A stretch of DNA of 64,000 bases from assembly GCF_000621525.1 (NCBI RefSeq), contig NZ_KK211299.1, forward strand, positions 49,323 to 113,322. Reading direction: 5' to 3'. A program made the translations under genes and the position numbers. This document shows positions 18,957 to 28,662 of the stretch, one piece after another (the first letter of the stretch is position 1; each line of letters starts with the position of its first letter). Below the pieces are notes generated by a model, which did no database searches, was not told the DNA's origin, and saw nothing but the letters and a program-made list of their open reading frames with translations. The stretch comes from Legionella fairfieldensis ATCC 49588. Lineage in GTDB: Bacteria; Pseudomonadota; Gammaproteobacteria; Legionellales; Legionellaceae.

Positions 18957-19496
18957 TCAATCGGGTTTGACCAGAAAAAAACAGATGCCAATAAAAGCCA
19001 GAAACCCCCAAAATGGTGAGATATCGAAATAGACCAAACCAAGAAAAAACAGGATAGTAGCAAAGGCAAGAGGTAAAGTGTAATACATATTGATAACACC
19101 TTGGGCTATGGAAAAAGAAGCCGCTGCCAGGAGAGCTAAAGCCCCATATTGGACGGCAACCATTATTTTTTGGGTCATAGGGCCGTTAGTGCTGCTTAAA
19201 ATGCGGTAACCCAGCAGGGCAAGAATTAAGCCTGGGAGATTAAGGCAAGCTACCGCCAAAATCAGCCCCATTCCCCCGGCAGCCTTGTAACCAATCAATG
19301 CGGCGAGTTTTACGCCGGTTAATCCCGGGAAAAGAAAACTTGAACCCACCATACCAATAAATTCATCAGGTTTCACCCAATGACGGTAAGTGACCGCTTC
19401 ATATTCCAGCAACTTTAACATGGCATTGCCGCCCCCCAGAGAGATTAGACCTATTTTGCCAAAGCTATATATAACGGCGAGAAGATTATTTACCAT
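18957..19496 (-). CDS. Chromate-transporter family membrane protein, single domain
   Basis: A 179-residue inner-membrane protein with about five hydrophobic segments. FGKIGLISLGGGNAMLKLLE and the FPGLTGVKLAALIGYK segment match the CHR domain (ChrA family). The short forms usually occur as adjacent pairs; only one copy is present here. Anion export is the family role, and chromate itself may not be the real substrate. Its start overlaps the stop of the CYTH-like gene by 11 bp, so the two are translationally linked, and ppk follows 39 bp later. Confidence 0.8.
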   Translation of the reverse strand: MVNNLLAVIYSFGKIGLISLGGGNAMLKLLEYEAVTYRHWVKPDEFIGMVGSSFLFPGLTGVKLAALIGYKAAGGMGLILAVACLNLPGLILALLGYRILSSTNGPMTQKIMVAVQYGALALLAAASFSIAQGVINMYYTLPLAFATILFFLGLVYFDISPFWGFLAFIGICFFLVKPD

Positions 19497-20106
19497 GATT
19501 TAAAATTTGCTTAAGAAAATGGACATAGTCGCAAGAAATGGCATCTTTCAGCAAGTGTTTTGCCAAAGTTTTAACCACGGTGTAAGAGCGTCCTTCCAAA
19601 CATGCACTCAAGTAGTTTGTCTTGTTTATAGTTAAACGTGCCAGTTCCAGTTTGACGGTGGGGGCGGTCGGGAAGCGATAGATAAGCACGTCTTTGACAA
19701 CACTGATTGATTGACCACTGGTGCGTAGTCTAGGAAGCAATTCCGAGGCAGAAAATGGGGTACCCGGAACGATTTCATCAGCAGGGTAGCTTTTCAAGTT
19801 AATTTTTTTACCATACCCGTAAAGCCCGTCTGTTATGTGAACGACTGGCTTGTATAATAATTGATCAAAACGCTGTTTAATATTGTAATTATGCTCTGTT
19901 AGGAGCATATAAGAATCTTCCCGATGTTTAATTTCATAATGTGATAATGTCAGAAAACGATCATTCAGACCGTGTAGAGGAATAATGGTATTGTCTGGCC
20001 AGAAATAGCGCGCCTCCCAGCGAATACTATCTTTCTCATCATTTAAATAATATAGCGCTGGCGATTTATCATCAATTTCAAAATTCCAGATTAGACGTTT
20101 GTTCAT
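19486..20106 (-). CDS. CYTH-like domain protein, unknown
   Basis: A 206-residue soluble protein. Paired charged residues in strand-like segments suggest a CYTH/triphosphate-tunnel fold: HYEIKHRED, NIKQRFDQLLYKPV and VKLELARLTINKTNYLSACLEGR, ending in helices. CYTH enzymes act on triphosphates, and the related VTC domain polymerises polyphosphate, so its place in an operon with ppk is suggestive. The assignment is by eye; the classical ExExK start is not clean (WNFEID only). It overlaps the transporter gene by 11 bp. Confidence 0.45.
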   Translation of the reverse strand: MNKRLIWNFEIDDKSPALYYLNDEKDSIRWEARYFWPDNTIIPLHGLNDRFLTLSHYEIKHREDSYMLLTEHNYNIKQRFDQLLYKPVVHITDGLYGYGKKINLKSYPADEIVPGTPFSASELLPRLRTSGQSISVVKDVLIYRFPTAPTVKLELARLTINKTNYLSACLEGRSYTVVKTLAKHLLKDAISCDYVHFLKQILNHGK

Positions 20107-20312
20107 TATCTTTCATTGGAGTGAAAAAGACTAAACTAGAGGATTCGCCTCTGTAAAGCAAGCCAGTTATTTGAATGAAACATCGAACCTGTTGCTTTGA
20201 TAACGATCGAAATGATAACTTATAAGGCAACCATTGAAAAATAGATAACGTTGAGATAACTAATTGTTTGTAAAACATTCTTTGCTAACTGGCTTCATCC
20301 CGGTGAGCTAGT

Positions 20313-20318
20313 TATAAT
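20313..20318 (+). promoter_or_regulatory. -10 element upstream of fadE
   Basis: A perfect TATAAT lies 36 bp before the fadE ATG. The matching -35 is poor (TGGCTT at the right distance), so the promoter is only partly supported. Confidence 0.4.
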
Positions 20319-20354
20319 AGAGTTTTTAGTGCCCTATACAAAGGACGGTATTTC

Positions 20355-22796
20355 ATGGCTACATTGTTGTTTCTTGTCTATCTAATAGTTACTCTGCTGA
20401 TTTTGTACCATGGAATAAAGGCGGTGTTTTGGGAAGCAGGGAGTGCGATATACCTTGTTTTGGCTACCTTTTGGTTTGGCACACCGGGATGGCTTTTAGG
20501 GCTTTTAACCTGGCTGGCCGTTCTTTCCGCTGTCATTATTATTCACGTTGAACCAGTGCGTTCCGCCATCAGTGATTTTTTATTTCAACGTATTGGCAAA
20601 TCAATTCCTAAACTTTCCAGAACGGAAGAAGAAGCCTTGAATGCCGGTGATACCTGGCTTGAGCAGGATATTTTTACAGGTTCTCCTGACTGGCAAAAAC
20701 TGGCAGCGGTTACTTCTGAACTTAGTGAAGAAGAACAGGCTTTTCTTGATAATGAAGTACAATCTCTATGTGACATGTTGGATGATTGGAAAATATCTCA
20801 GAATGGCGATCTACCCGAAGAAGTGTGGGCTTATATTAAAGAAAAAGGTTTTTTTGGATTAGTGATACCTAAAGAATATGGTGGTAAGGGTTTTTCGGCG
20901 CGTGCGCATTCTGATGTGGTAATGAAAATAGCGAGTCGCTCGCCAGCAGCGGCTGTAACAGTAATGGTTCCTAACTCCTTGGGACCTGGTGAGTTGCTGA
21001 CTTATTATGGTACGAAGGAGCAGAAGGAAAAATATTTACCCACCCTCGCAAACGGTACCGACATCCCTTGCTTTGCTTTAACCGAGCCAGGTGCCGGTAG
21101 TGATGCAACCTCCATTCAATCAGAAGCCATCGTTGTTAAAAAAGAAATAAATGGCAAGATGGTACTTGGCCTTACTATTAGTTTAAATAAACGCTGGATT
21201 ACCCTTGCACCCGTTGCAACGTTGATAGGGCTTGCGGTTAATTTGAAGGACCCGGATGGTTTGCTTCAAGGTGAAGGCAGCGAAGGCATAACCTGTGTGT
21301 TAATTCCACGCAATACGAAAAATCTTGAAATTGGTAATCGCCATTTACCGGCCTCTCAATCTTTTATGAATGGCACACTCCGAGGGGAGAATATTTTTAC
21401 TCCCATCAGCTCCATCATCGGCGGTCAAAAAAACGCAGGCCATGGCTGGCAGATGTTGGTAGAGTGTTTATCCATTGGGCGTTCAATTTCTTTACCTGCA
21501 TTAGGGGCTGCTTCTTCCTCGCTGGCCTATTTAACAACAGGCGCTTTTTCAAGAATCCGCCGCCAATTTAATGTTGAAATCAGGCATTTTGAAGGCATTG
21601 AAGAAAAACTGGCTGAGATTGCTGGTTTGAATTATTTAATTAATGCGACTCGTCTTTTGACGGTTGCCTCTGTTAATCAACATAAAAAACCATCGGTTGC
21701 TTCAGCAATTACTAAATATTTTAATACCGAACTTGCTCGAATCACTGTTAACGATGCCATGGATGTTCATGCGGGCCGTGCTGTGGTTATAGGCCCACGT
21801 AATTATCTATCCAACTATTATCAAAGTATCCCTATTTCTGTCACTGTGGAAGGGGCTAATATCATGTCACGTAATTTGCTGATTTTTGGCCAGGGTTCAA
21901 TGGCATGTCATCCTTTTATTCGGGATGAATTTTACGCTGTAGCCAATGACGATAAATTAGCGTTTCGAAAGTTATTGTGGCAACACATTTCTTATTTTAT
22001 GAGAAATTTTGCCAAAGCGTTCTGTTCGGCCTGGACTGGCGGGATTTTTATTACGGTTCCCGATAATGGATTAAAACGACAATATAAGTATTTAACACGT
22101 TTGAGTCATGCTTTTGCCTGGTTAGCCGATTTATCTTTAATTTATTTAGGTGGGGATCTCAAACGGAAAGAGCGCTTGTCAGCCAGACTTGCTGATGGTA
22201 TGTCTTATCTTTATATGGCAATGGCCGCATTGCATACCTACCAACAGCAAGAAGAAAACGATGACGAAGAATTACATGCACAATGGGCAGTTGGTTACTG
22301 TTTCTATCAGGCACAAAAATCCCTCATCGCTTTTTGTCATAATTTTCCTTCGCGCCCTTTAGGATTTTTAATTCGGTTATTGGTGTTTCCCTTCGGACAA
22401 ACGATGCACTACCCCAGTGACAGACTTGATCAGAAATTGGCACGCTTGATGGTACAAAATAACTATTATCGTAAACGTATGATGAAATTATTATACTTAA
22501 GCGGTGATGGTAAACAGCCTGTTGACAAAATGGAGCAAACATTACAACTTATTATCAAGCACGGTGACTTATATAAAAAAATCCCTGACCTTAAGCGTTT
22601 TAAGTTTGCTGCGTTGAAAGAAAAATTAGCGCAAAAAGTTACGAGTGGTGAATTATCTCCGCAGGATAGGGACAATCTAATTGCTATGGAAAAAGCGTGT
22701 TGGGATGCTATACAAGTGGATGAATTTTCATTTGAATCCATAAAAAAGAAACATTTTGATTCCGTTACAGATAGTTACCCTAATCCAATGGATTAG
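20355..22796 (+). CDS. fadE: Acyl-CoA dehydrogenase, FadE type
   Basis: An 813-residue enzyme with two N-terminal hydrophobic segments (residues 1-62), as in E. coli FadE. It carries out the first, FAD-dependent step of fatty-acid beta-oxidation at the inner membrane. The acyl-CoA dehydrogenase core runs from about 95 to 520, with CFALTEPGAGSDA contacting FAD and EGANIMSRNLLIFGQG holding the catalytic glutamate. The C-terminal ~280-residue extension is the FadE-specific DUF1974 part. An AAAGGA site precedes the ATG. Confidence 0.93.
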   Translation: MATLLFLVYLIVTLLILYHGIKAVFWEAGSAIYLVLATFWFGTPGWLLGLLTWLAVLSAVIIIHVEPVRSAISDFLFQRIGKSIPKLSRTEEEALNAGDTWLEQDIFTGSPDWQKLAAVTSELSEEEQAFLDNEVQSLCDMLDDWKISQNGDLPEEVWAYIKEKGFFGLVIPKEYGGKGFSARAHSDVVMKIASRSPAAAVTVMVPNSLGPGELLTYYGTKEQKEKYLPTLANGTDIPCFALTEPGAGSDATSIQSEAIVVKKEINGKMVLGLTISLNKRWITLAPVATLIGLAVNLKDPDGLLQGEGSEGITCVLIPRNTKNLEIGNRHLPASQSFMNGTLRGENIFTPISSIIGGQKNAGHGWQMLVECLSIGRSISLPALGAASSSLAYLTTGAFSRIRRQFNVEIRHFEGIEEKLAEIAGLNYLINATRLLTVASVNQHKKPSVASAITKYFNTELARITVNDAMDVHAGRAVVIGPRNYLSNYYQSIPISVTVEGANIMSRNLLIFGQGSMACHPFIRDEFYAVANDDKLAFRKLLWQHISYFMRNFAKAFCSAWTGGIFITVPDNGLKRQYKYLTRLSHAFAWLADLSLIYLGGDLKRKERLSARLADGMSYLYMAMAALHTYQQQEENDDEELHAQWAVGYCFYQAQKSLIAFCHNFPSRPLGFLIRLLVFPFGQTMHYPSDRLDQKLARLMVQNNYYRKRMMKLLYLSGDGKQPVDKMEQTLQLIIKHGDLYKKIPDLKRFKFAALKEKLAQKVTSGELSPQDRDNLIAMEKACWDAIQVDEFSFESIKKKHFDSVTDSYPNPMD

Positions 22797-23022
22797 AAAA
22801 AGGGATTGGTATTTATATAAAGAGAGCCAGGGTGCGAGATTCTATTTTGTGAATCATTATGCCTTGGTTTTTTCGACCAAGTGGTATCTGAAAATTACTT
22901 CAAAGGAGTTTTTACTCTCTCTTAACAATTATCATGGACGGGATAAATTCCGTTAAGGGGATGTGATTTGCTATAATTTTCTAAAATGTATTCAAATTGT
23001 TGATTCAAAGTAGAGGTAAAAT

Positions 23023-23715
23023 ATGTCATTACCTACAACAAAACGAGGTAGTAATCAGCTTGAGCGTGCTCCTGATAGTAAAGCAATACGTGCGTGTATA
23101 GCTGTTGCTACTACTCCTGAGGCGGCATTTTACTTAAAAGAGCGTTTTCCGATAGTAATGAAAGGTTTCGGTACCGTTATGGTGGAAAAAAGTAAAGCGA
23201 TAAGGGAAGCCTTGCAAGATTATTATGACAATATTTCTTTGCAACGTCTGGAACAAAGTGGAGTATGGAAAGGTCAATTAAGTACGTTAAATGAGTTTCA
23301 AAATTTGCAACATAATTGGAGCCGCAAGATAGCCGATGATTTGAATACAAAAATAAAAGGTAATATAAAAATGGATGTGGCAATTAGTGATGAATCTCAG
23401 TTAGTCCGGGGATTTTCGGTGGATGGTACGGCAGTATCAAAAGACAGAGCTGTGGACATGGATAAATTATTTACCGCGTGGTTGGCAAAAAATAATTTAT
23501 TATCGCAAAATGGCCTTATTTATGAAGGCACGGAGAGTGGACAAATTCGTCATGATGAAGAGGGCAACCCGCTCAAAGCAAATCCTGAAGAAATAAAACA
23601 ATTGATGGATGATAAAGAAAAAGGTTTTTCGCGGTTTTCACAAGATTTGGGTATTCAGATTACTATTCAACAGCATGCTTATCCTGAACAAGAGAACGTT
23701 GCACCGGCGGTCTAG
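23023..23715 (+). CDS. Unrecognised soluble protein
   Basis: A 230-residue protein with a GAGG site before the ATG and its own terminator. I do not recognise the family. There is no signal peptide or membrane segment. It is mixed helix and strand, with an acidic, lysine-rich patch at 185-205 (NPEEIKQLMDDKEKGF). As a monocistronic orphan in a Legionella-like genome it could be an effector, but nothing in the sequence shows this directly. Confidence 0.6.
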   Translation: MSLPTTKRGSNQLERAPDSKAIRACIAVATTPEAAFYLKERFPIVMKGFGTVMVEKSKAIREALQDYYDNISLQRLEQSGVWKGQLSTLNEFQNLQHNWSRKIADDLNTKIKGNIKMDVAISDESQLVRGFSVDGTAVSKDRAVDMDKLFTAWLAKNNLLSQNGLIYEGTESGQIRHDEEGNPLKANPEEIKQLMDDKEKGFSRFSQDLGIQITIQQHAYPEQENVAPAV

Positions 23716-23719
23716 CTTG

Positions 23720-23748
23720 AGGAGATCGATATTGATCTCCTGTTTTAT
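23720..23748 (+). terminator. Rho-independent terminator
   Basis: AGGAGATC (23720-23727) and GATCTCCT (23734-23741) form a perfect 8-bp stem with a 6-base loop, followed by GTTTTAT. Confidence 0.75.
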
Positions 23749-23935
23749 ACATACAATGTAACTATTTAAACCAAAATTAATACTTGTAAAAACATAATCT
23801 ATTTACGAAACAGTTTTTATCGATAGCGTTGCCATAAGCTTTACAATAATGTTACAACCTCTTGCGCAATTTTAATTCACATTAAACAGCATAATTGTTA
23901 TGATGGCGATGATTTTAATTTATAGGGAGTAACAT

Positions 23936-24541
23936 ATGAATTTCAAAGCAATAGGTCGTGCCTTTTTTGCTGTCGCTGCATTTCTGCTTAGGAACTGGCG
24001 TGCCGCTCTTGTTCTGGTGGCAGTCGTGACATTGTTTGCTCTGTTTCCGGCATCTATTGTTGGCGCGCTTGCATTAATTCCTGGTCTTGCTTTTCTGGAG
24101 GGTGCTTCGGCAATTGCTGTAGCTGCTGGAGTAACTGCGTGCGTGGTGGCTGCAAGTATGTTTTTTAACGTTGTGAATCATTTCCTTCAGCGCAAAGCGG
24201 AAGGTGTAAAAGCTTTCAGTCAGGAACACTTTAGCAAACAACAACCACAACAACCCCTTGTTTTTCCTGCTAACGATGACAGCCTGGATAAAGATCAAGC
24301 GCCAGTAGATGAAAATCTTGAAACAGAAAGAGACGAAGAAGAGTTAATAGAAGAAGATCAGTCTTCTCGAGATGCATTATTATTGAATGACCCTGTTCCT
24401 TCTGCTAATGCACAAGATCAAGGTGTGCTTCCTCCTCCTCCTCCTCCGCACTACCCATCACCATTTAAGGGTGTTACAGCCTCTGTGGCAGAAACGGAAG
24501 AAGAAAACAAAGAAGAAAACAAAGCTGCTGCTGTTATATAG
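23936..24541 (+). CDS. Membrane-hairpin protein with acidic and polyproline tail; candidate effector
   Basis: A 201-residue protein of unknown family. Residues 20-47 and 52-80 are long hydrophobic segments, forming a membrane hairpin. The rest is soluble and low-complexity: ETERDEEELIEEDQ near 130, six consecutive prolines near 170, and a Glu-rich end (ETEEENKEENKAAAVI). Glu-rich C-termini (E-blocks) are a known feature of Legionella Dot/Icm substrates, so translocation into a host membrane is plausible but unproven. The Pro6 run should need EF-P for efficient translation. Confidence 0.65.
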   Translation: MNFKAIGRAFFAVAAFLLRNWRAALVLVAVVTLFALFPASIVGALALIPGLAFLEGASAIAVAAGVTACVVAASMFFNVVNHFLQRKAEGVKAFSQEHFSKQQPQQPLVFPANDDSLDKDQAPVDENLETERDEEELIEEDQSSRDALLLNDPVPSANAQDQGVLPPPPPPHYPSPFKGVTASVAETEEENKEENKAAAVI

Positions 24542-24566
24542 TATTTCTTCCTAAGAAATGCACAAA

Positions 24567-24598
24567 GAAGCGTGGTGGAAGCCACGTTTCTTTTATTT
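24567..24598 (+). terminator. Terminator shared with convergent ubiX
   Basis: GAAGCGTGG (24567-24575) pairs with CCACGTTTC (24582-24590), followed by TTTTATTT. It overlaps the 3' end of ubiX on the other strand. Confidence 0.7.
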
Positions 24599-25162
24599 GG
24601 CTTCTCCCCATCGTTTTACCAAATCATTTTCTATAGCAAATAAATCCAATACCCTTCCTACACTCTCATTGATAAGATCATCAATAGTTTGTGGCTGTGT
24701 ATAAAAAGCGGGTAAAGCTGGAAAAATAATGCCTCCCATTTGGGTGACATTGAGCATGTTTTGTAAATGGCCTGCATGGAGGGGAGTTTCTCTTGGCATT
24801 AGCACTAATCGGCGACGCTCTTTAAGAACTACGTCAGCCGCCCGGCTTAGTAGAGAACTGCCGATGCCGTGACTGATTTCTCCTAATGTTTTCATTGAAC
24901 AAGGCGCTATAATCATGCCAAGGGTTTTAAAAGAGCCACTGGCAATAGGCGCGCTAATGTCTGAATTAGGGTAACAAACATCAGCCAGTGCTTTTAATTC
25001 CGCCATGGAAAGATTGCTTTCATAAGAGCGAGTCAACTGCGCCGCTTTACTGACAACCAAATGAGTTTCTATAGGCAAATTTTGCAAAATTTGTAGAAAA
25101 CGAATGCCATATACGATGCCCGATGAACCGCTAATACCAATAATAAGCCGTGGTTGATGCAT
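24593..25162 (-). CDS. ubiX: Flavin prenyltransferase
   Basis: A 189-residue enzyme that makes prenylated FMN, the cofactor of the UbiD decarboxylase in ubiquinone synthesis. The start is the ATG at 25162 (MHQPRLIIGISGSSGIVYG), which matches the usual N-terminus and the FMN-binding GxSGS motif; the longer frame would add 55 unrelated residues. APCSMKTLGEISHGI and LVLMPRETPLHAGHLQNM are family signatures. It is divergent from metG with 108 bp between. Confidence 0.96.
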   Translation of the reverse strand: MHQPRLIIGISGSSGIVYGIRFLQILQNLPIETHLVVSKAAQLTRSYESNLSMAELKALADVCYPNSDISAPIASGSFKTLGMIIAPCSMKTLGEISHGIGSSLLSRAADVVLKERRRLVLMPRETPLHAGHLQNMLNVTQMGGIIFPALPAFYTQPQTIDDLINESVGRVLDLFAIENDLVKRWGEAK

Positions 25163-25270
25163 CCATAATCCTGCTTTTTTTAAAGAAGTTTTATAGTATA
25201 ACGCATAAATGAAGCATTCTGGTGGCCTATGCGTTATAATTTGCCATTTTATTGCTGCGAGCATGCCCGT

Positions 25271-27280
25271 ATGACAAAAGTTCGTAAAATGCTGGTAACC
25301 AGCGCACTTCCTTATGCTAACGGCCATTTACATCTAGGTCATTTGGTCGAACATATTCAAACTGATATTTGGGTACGCACTCATCGTATGTTGGGACATC
25401 AATGTCTCAGTGTTTGTGGAGATGATGCACACGGTACACCTATTATGTTAAAGGCAGAACAATCAGGGCTTAGTCCTGAAACATTAACCGGCCAAATGAA
25501 GCAAAGTCATGAGCAGGATTTCCAGGCTTTTGCTATTCACTATGATTCTTACCATACTACCCATTCACCCGAAAATCAGCAGTTGGCAAGCTGCATTTAT
25601 GAGCGTTTACGGGCATCGGGTGACATAGTTAAAAAAACCATTCGTCAGGCTTATGATCCGGTAAAAGCCATGTTTTTACCCGATCGATATGTCAGGGGAA
25701 CTTGTCCCAAATGCGGTGCTTCCGATCAATACGGCGATAATTGTGAATCCTGCGGCGCAACGTATTCACCTACCGATTTAATCAATGCGGTTTCAGCTGT
25801 TTCAGGTGCAACACCTGTTGAAAAAGAGTCGGAGCATTTTTTCTTTGATTTACCGCGATATGAGCAGTTGTTGAAGGAGTGGACTCGTAAAGGACATTTG
25901 CAGACCGAGGTCGCGAATAAGCTGGATGAATGGTTTGCAGCGGGTCTTAAGCAATGGGACATTTCTCGAGATGCACCTTATTTTGGTTTTCAAATTCCAG
26001 GTGTTGAGGATAAATATTTTTATGTGTGGTTAGACGCCCCTATTGGATATATGGCCAGTTTTAAAAAATATTGTGATGAACAGGGGTTATCTTTTGCTGA
26101 GTTCTGGAATAAAGACTCCACAACAGAACTGTATCATTTTGTTGGCAAAGATATCGTCTATTTTCATGCACTTTTTTGGCCAGCAATTCTTGCAGGGAGT
26201 GATCACCGTTTACCGACCGCTATATTTACCCATGGGTTTTTAACGGTTAATGGCCAGAAAATGTCAAAATCGCGCGGTACTTTTATTGAAGCTCGTACTT
26301 ATTTACACCATTTAAATCCAGAATATTTACGTTACTATTTTGCCGCGAAATTAAATGGTCGTGTGGACGATTTGGATTTGAATTTCGATGATTTTATCAA
26401 TCGGGTAAATGCAGATCTGGTCGGTAAAGTAGTTAACATTGCCAGTCGCTGTGCCGGATTTATTAATAAACGGTTTGCTAATCAATTAGGTAGTCAGTTA
26501 ACTGAACCATCCCTCTATGAGGAACTTATCCTGCAACGTACAGAGATTATTAATGCCTATGTGCAGCGTGATTATGCGCGCGCCATCCGTCAAATTATGG
26601 AGGGAGCCGATCGTGTGAATCAATACATTGATGCTCATAAGCCCTGGGTACTGGTTAAAGATGATCTGCGTTTGGCCGAGGTACAAGGAATTTGTACCAT
26701 GGGGCTTAATCTGTTTCGTGTACTTATGACTTATCTAAAACCTGTTTTACCTATCATGGCAGAAGCTGTTGAGCGTTTTTTAAATTGTGAACCTTTAACC
26801 TGGGAAAACAGTACAAAACCACTGTTAAATCATACTATCAATACGTTTACTCCTCTTATGGTACGGGTTGAAAGAGAAAAAATTGATGCGATGTTAAAAC
26901 AAACCAAGGAGCCATCTGTGTCTGAAGAAAAAGTAGTGTCCCCTGCTCCCATAGAGAGCACCATTAGTATTGATGATTTTAATAAAGTTGAATTACGAGT
27001 GGCGCGTATTATCGCTGCGGAATCTGTTGAGGGAGCCGATAAGCTGTTACGTTTACAACTTGATTTAGGAGACGAGCAACGACAAGTCTTTGCGGGAATT
27101 AAAGCGGCCTATGAGCCTGCTGAACTCATTGGCCGTTTAACAATTATGGTTGCTAATCTGGCGCCCCGAACCATGCGTTTTGGTGTATCAGAAGGCATGG
27201 TTTTGGCGGCTGGTGATGGAAAGGGTATTTTTCTGTTGCAACCGGATAACGGTGCGTTGCCGGGTATGAAGGTCAAATAA
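25271..27280 (+). CDS. metG: Methionyl-tRNA synthetase
   Basis: A 669-residue class I synthetase from the ATG at 25271 ([18 protein letters not shown], like E. coli MetG). HLHLGH is the HIGH motif and KMSKS is present exactly. A zinc-binding insertion has CPKCG and CESCG. The C-terminal tRNA-binding OB domain begins near [18 protein letters not shown]. It charges initiator and elongator tRNA-Met. Its stop overlaps the start of the rnfB-like gene by one base. Confidence 0.97.
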   Translation: MTKVRKMLVTSALPYANGHLHLGHLVEHIQTDIWVRTHRMLGHQCLSVCGDDAHGTPIMLKAEQSGLSPETLTGQMKQSHEQDFQAFAIHYDSYHTTHSPENQQLASCIYERLRASGDIVKKTIRQAYDPVKAMFLPDRYVRGTCPKCGASDQYGDNCESCGATYSPTDLINAVSAVSGATPVEKESEHFFFDLPRYEQLLKEWTRKGHLQTEVANKLDEWFAAGLKQWDISRDAPYFGFQIPGVEDKYFYVWLDAPIGYMASFKKYCDEQGLSFAEFWNKDSTTELYHFVGKDIVYFHALFWPAILAGSDHRLPTAIFTHGFLTVNGQKMSKSRGTFIEARTYLHHLNPEYLRYYFAAKLNGRVDDLDLNFDDFINRVNADLVGKVVNIASRCAGFINKRFANQLGSQLTEPSLYEELILQRTEIINAYVQRDYARAIRQIMEGADRVNQYIDAHKPWVLVKDDLRLAEVQGICTMGLNLFRVLMTYLKPVLPIMAEAVERFLNCEPLTWENSTKPLLNHTINTFTPLMVRVEREKIDAMLKQTKEPSVSEEKVVSPAPIESTISIDDFNKVELRVARIIAAESVEGADKLLRLQLDLGDEQRQVFAGIKAAYEPAELIGRLTIMVANLAPRTMRFGVSEGMVLAAGDGKGIFLLQPDNGALPGMKVK

Positions 27281-27894
27281 TGGTTTCAGTGAAGTTAATT
27301 GATGCGCTGCTTCCTCAAACCCAATGTGGTGACTGCGGTTATGCAGGGTGTCTCCCTTATGCAGAAGCTTTGGCACAAGGAAAAGCACCGATTGATCGTT
27401 GTCCACCCGGCGGAATTGCTACCGCTGAAGCGCTCGGACAGTTGTTGGGAATTCCTGTTGAACCTTATCGGGAGACGGTGGAGGCGAATACACGAGTACC
27501 TGCTGTTGCTGTGATTCGTGAAGCGGAGTGTGTGGGGTGTACTAAATGTATTCAAGCTTGTCCGGTAGATGCAATTGTTGGAAGCGGCAAATTAATGCAC
27601 TCTGTTGTAATGACGGAATGTACTGGCTGCGGACTTTGCGTTGAACCTTGTCCTGTTGACTGCATTGAATTGGTTTCTGTGCCAGAATCCGGTTACGATA
27701 AAACAGTTGCCAGGCAGCGTTTTAATGAGAAACAGGCACGACTGTTACGTGATGAGCAGGCCCGGCAGCAAAGTTATCAGAAAAAACGTCAATTAGCCGC
27801 TCAATCAATTGATGCTCTGCAAGACAAACAAGCCAAACAAGACTATATTATGCAGGCACTTAAGCGAGTGCAGACCAAGCGGAATAATTCATGA
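27280..27894 (+). CDS. RnfB-like iron-sulfur protein without membrane anchor
   Basis: A 204-residue electron carrier. The N-terminal 4Fe-4S domain reads [20 protein letters not shown] with a later CPPGG cysteine. Two ferredoxin clusters follow: [14 protein letters not shown] and [14 protein letters not shown]. Family RnfB/RsxB proteins begin with a membrane helix; here that part is missing and the protein starts directly at the first cluster domain. The gene overlaps metG by 1 base and nth by 4, so the three form one operon. No other rnf subunit is in the window. Confidence 0.88.
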   Translation: MVSVKLIDALLPQTQCGDCGYAGCLPYAEALAQGKAPIDRCPPGGIATAEALGQLLGIPVEPYRETVEANTRVPAVAVIREAECVGCTKCIQACPVDAIVGSGKLMHSVVMTECTGCGLCVEPCPVDCIELVSVPESGYDKTVARQRFNEKQARLLRDEQARQQSYQKKRQLAAQSIDALQDKQAKQDYIMQALKRVQTKRNNS

Positions 27895-28538
27895 ATAAAG
27901 AAAAACGTCGCGCAATTTTCGAGCGTTTTCGGCGACAAAATCCGCACCCTACGACAGAATTGCAGTATAATTCGCCTTTTGAGTTGCTGATTGCTGTTAT
28001 GTTATCCGCGCAGGCAACGGATATTAGCGTTAACAAAGCGACAGCTAAATTATTTCCGGTAGCGAATACGCCTCAGAAAATACTTGCTCTAGGTGAAGAA
28101 GAATTAAAAAATTATATAAAGACGATAGGGCTTTACAATAGTAAAGCAAACAATATCATGAAAACCTGTCAACTGCTTATTAATCAATATCATGGTGAAG
28201 TACCCGACAATCGAATCGCTTTGGAAGCGCTTCCAGGTGTCGGTCGTAAAACAGCGAATGTCGTATTAAATACCGTATTTGGTCAGCCAGCTATTGCTGT
28301 GGACACGCATATTTTTCGTGTGGCAAATCGAACAGGTCTTGCTAAAGGAGCTACGCCTTTGGCAGTAGAACATGGTTTGCTTAAAACTATCGGAAAAGAA
28401 TTTTTGCAGGATGCCCACCATTGGCTTGTTTTGCACGGACGTTATGTATGCACGGCACGTAAACCCCATTGTCCCGATTGTATAATTCGTGATTTATGCG
28501 ACTATAAAAATAAAACACCCGGTTCAACAAGTGTCTAG
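27891..28538 (+). CDS. nth: Endonuclease III
   Basis: A 215-residue DNA glycosylase/AP lyase that removes oxidised pyrimidines. The helix-hairpin-helix [13 protein letters not shown] holds the catalytic lysine, and [11 protein letters not shown] holds the catalytic aspartate. The 4Fe-4S loop is C-x6-C-x2-C-x5-C ([17 protein letters not shown]). It overlaps the RnfB-like gene by ATGA; an electron carrier beside an Fe-S repair enzyme is a common arrangement in gammaproteobacteria. Confidence 0.97.
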   Translation: MNKEKRRAIFERFRRQNPHPTTELQYNSPFELLIAVMLSAQATDISVNKATAKLFPVANTPQKILALGEEELKNYIKTIGLYNSKANNIMKTCQLLINQYHGEVPDNRIALEALPGVGRKTANVVLNTVFGQPAIAVDTHIFRVANRTGLAKGATPLAVEHGLLKTIGKEFLQDAHHWLVLHGRYVCTARKPHCPDCIIRDLCDYKNKTPGSTSV

Positions 28539-28578
28539 TCTTATGCAATAGTTAAATATCACCCTTTAAAGGTAAAAG

Positions 28579-28608
28579 TTGCAAAAATAACAATAATAAT
28601 GATATATT
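28579..28608 (+). promoter_or_regulatory. Sigma70-like promoter for the YhhQ-family gene
   Basis: TTGCAA (28579-28584) and TATATT (28603-28608) are spaced by 18 bp, 55 bp before the chosen ATG. Confidence 0.45.
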
Positions 28609-28662
28609 ACTGAGCAAATCGGCAGCGTGTGCTGTCTTGACTTGCATTTAATTTGTTTAGAG

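Noticed and set aside
25163..25327. N-terminal extension of ubiX
   Set aside because: The 55 extra residues overlap metG and have no counterpart in UbiX; the ATG at 25162 matches the family start.
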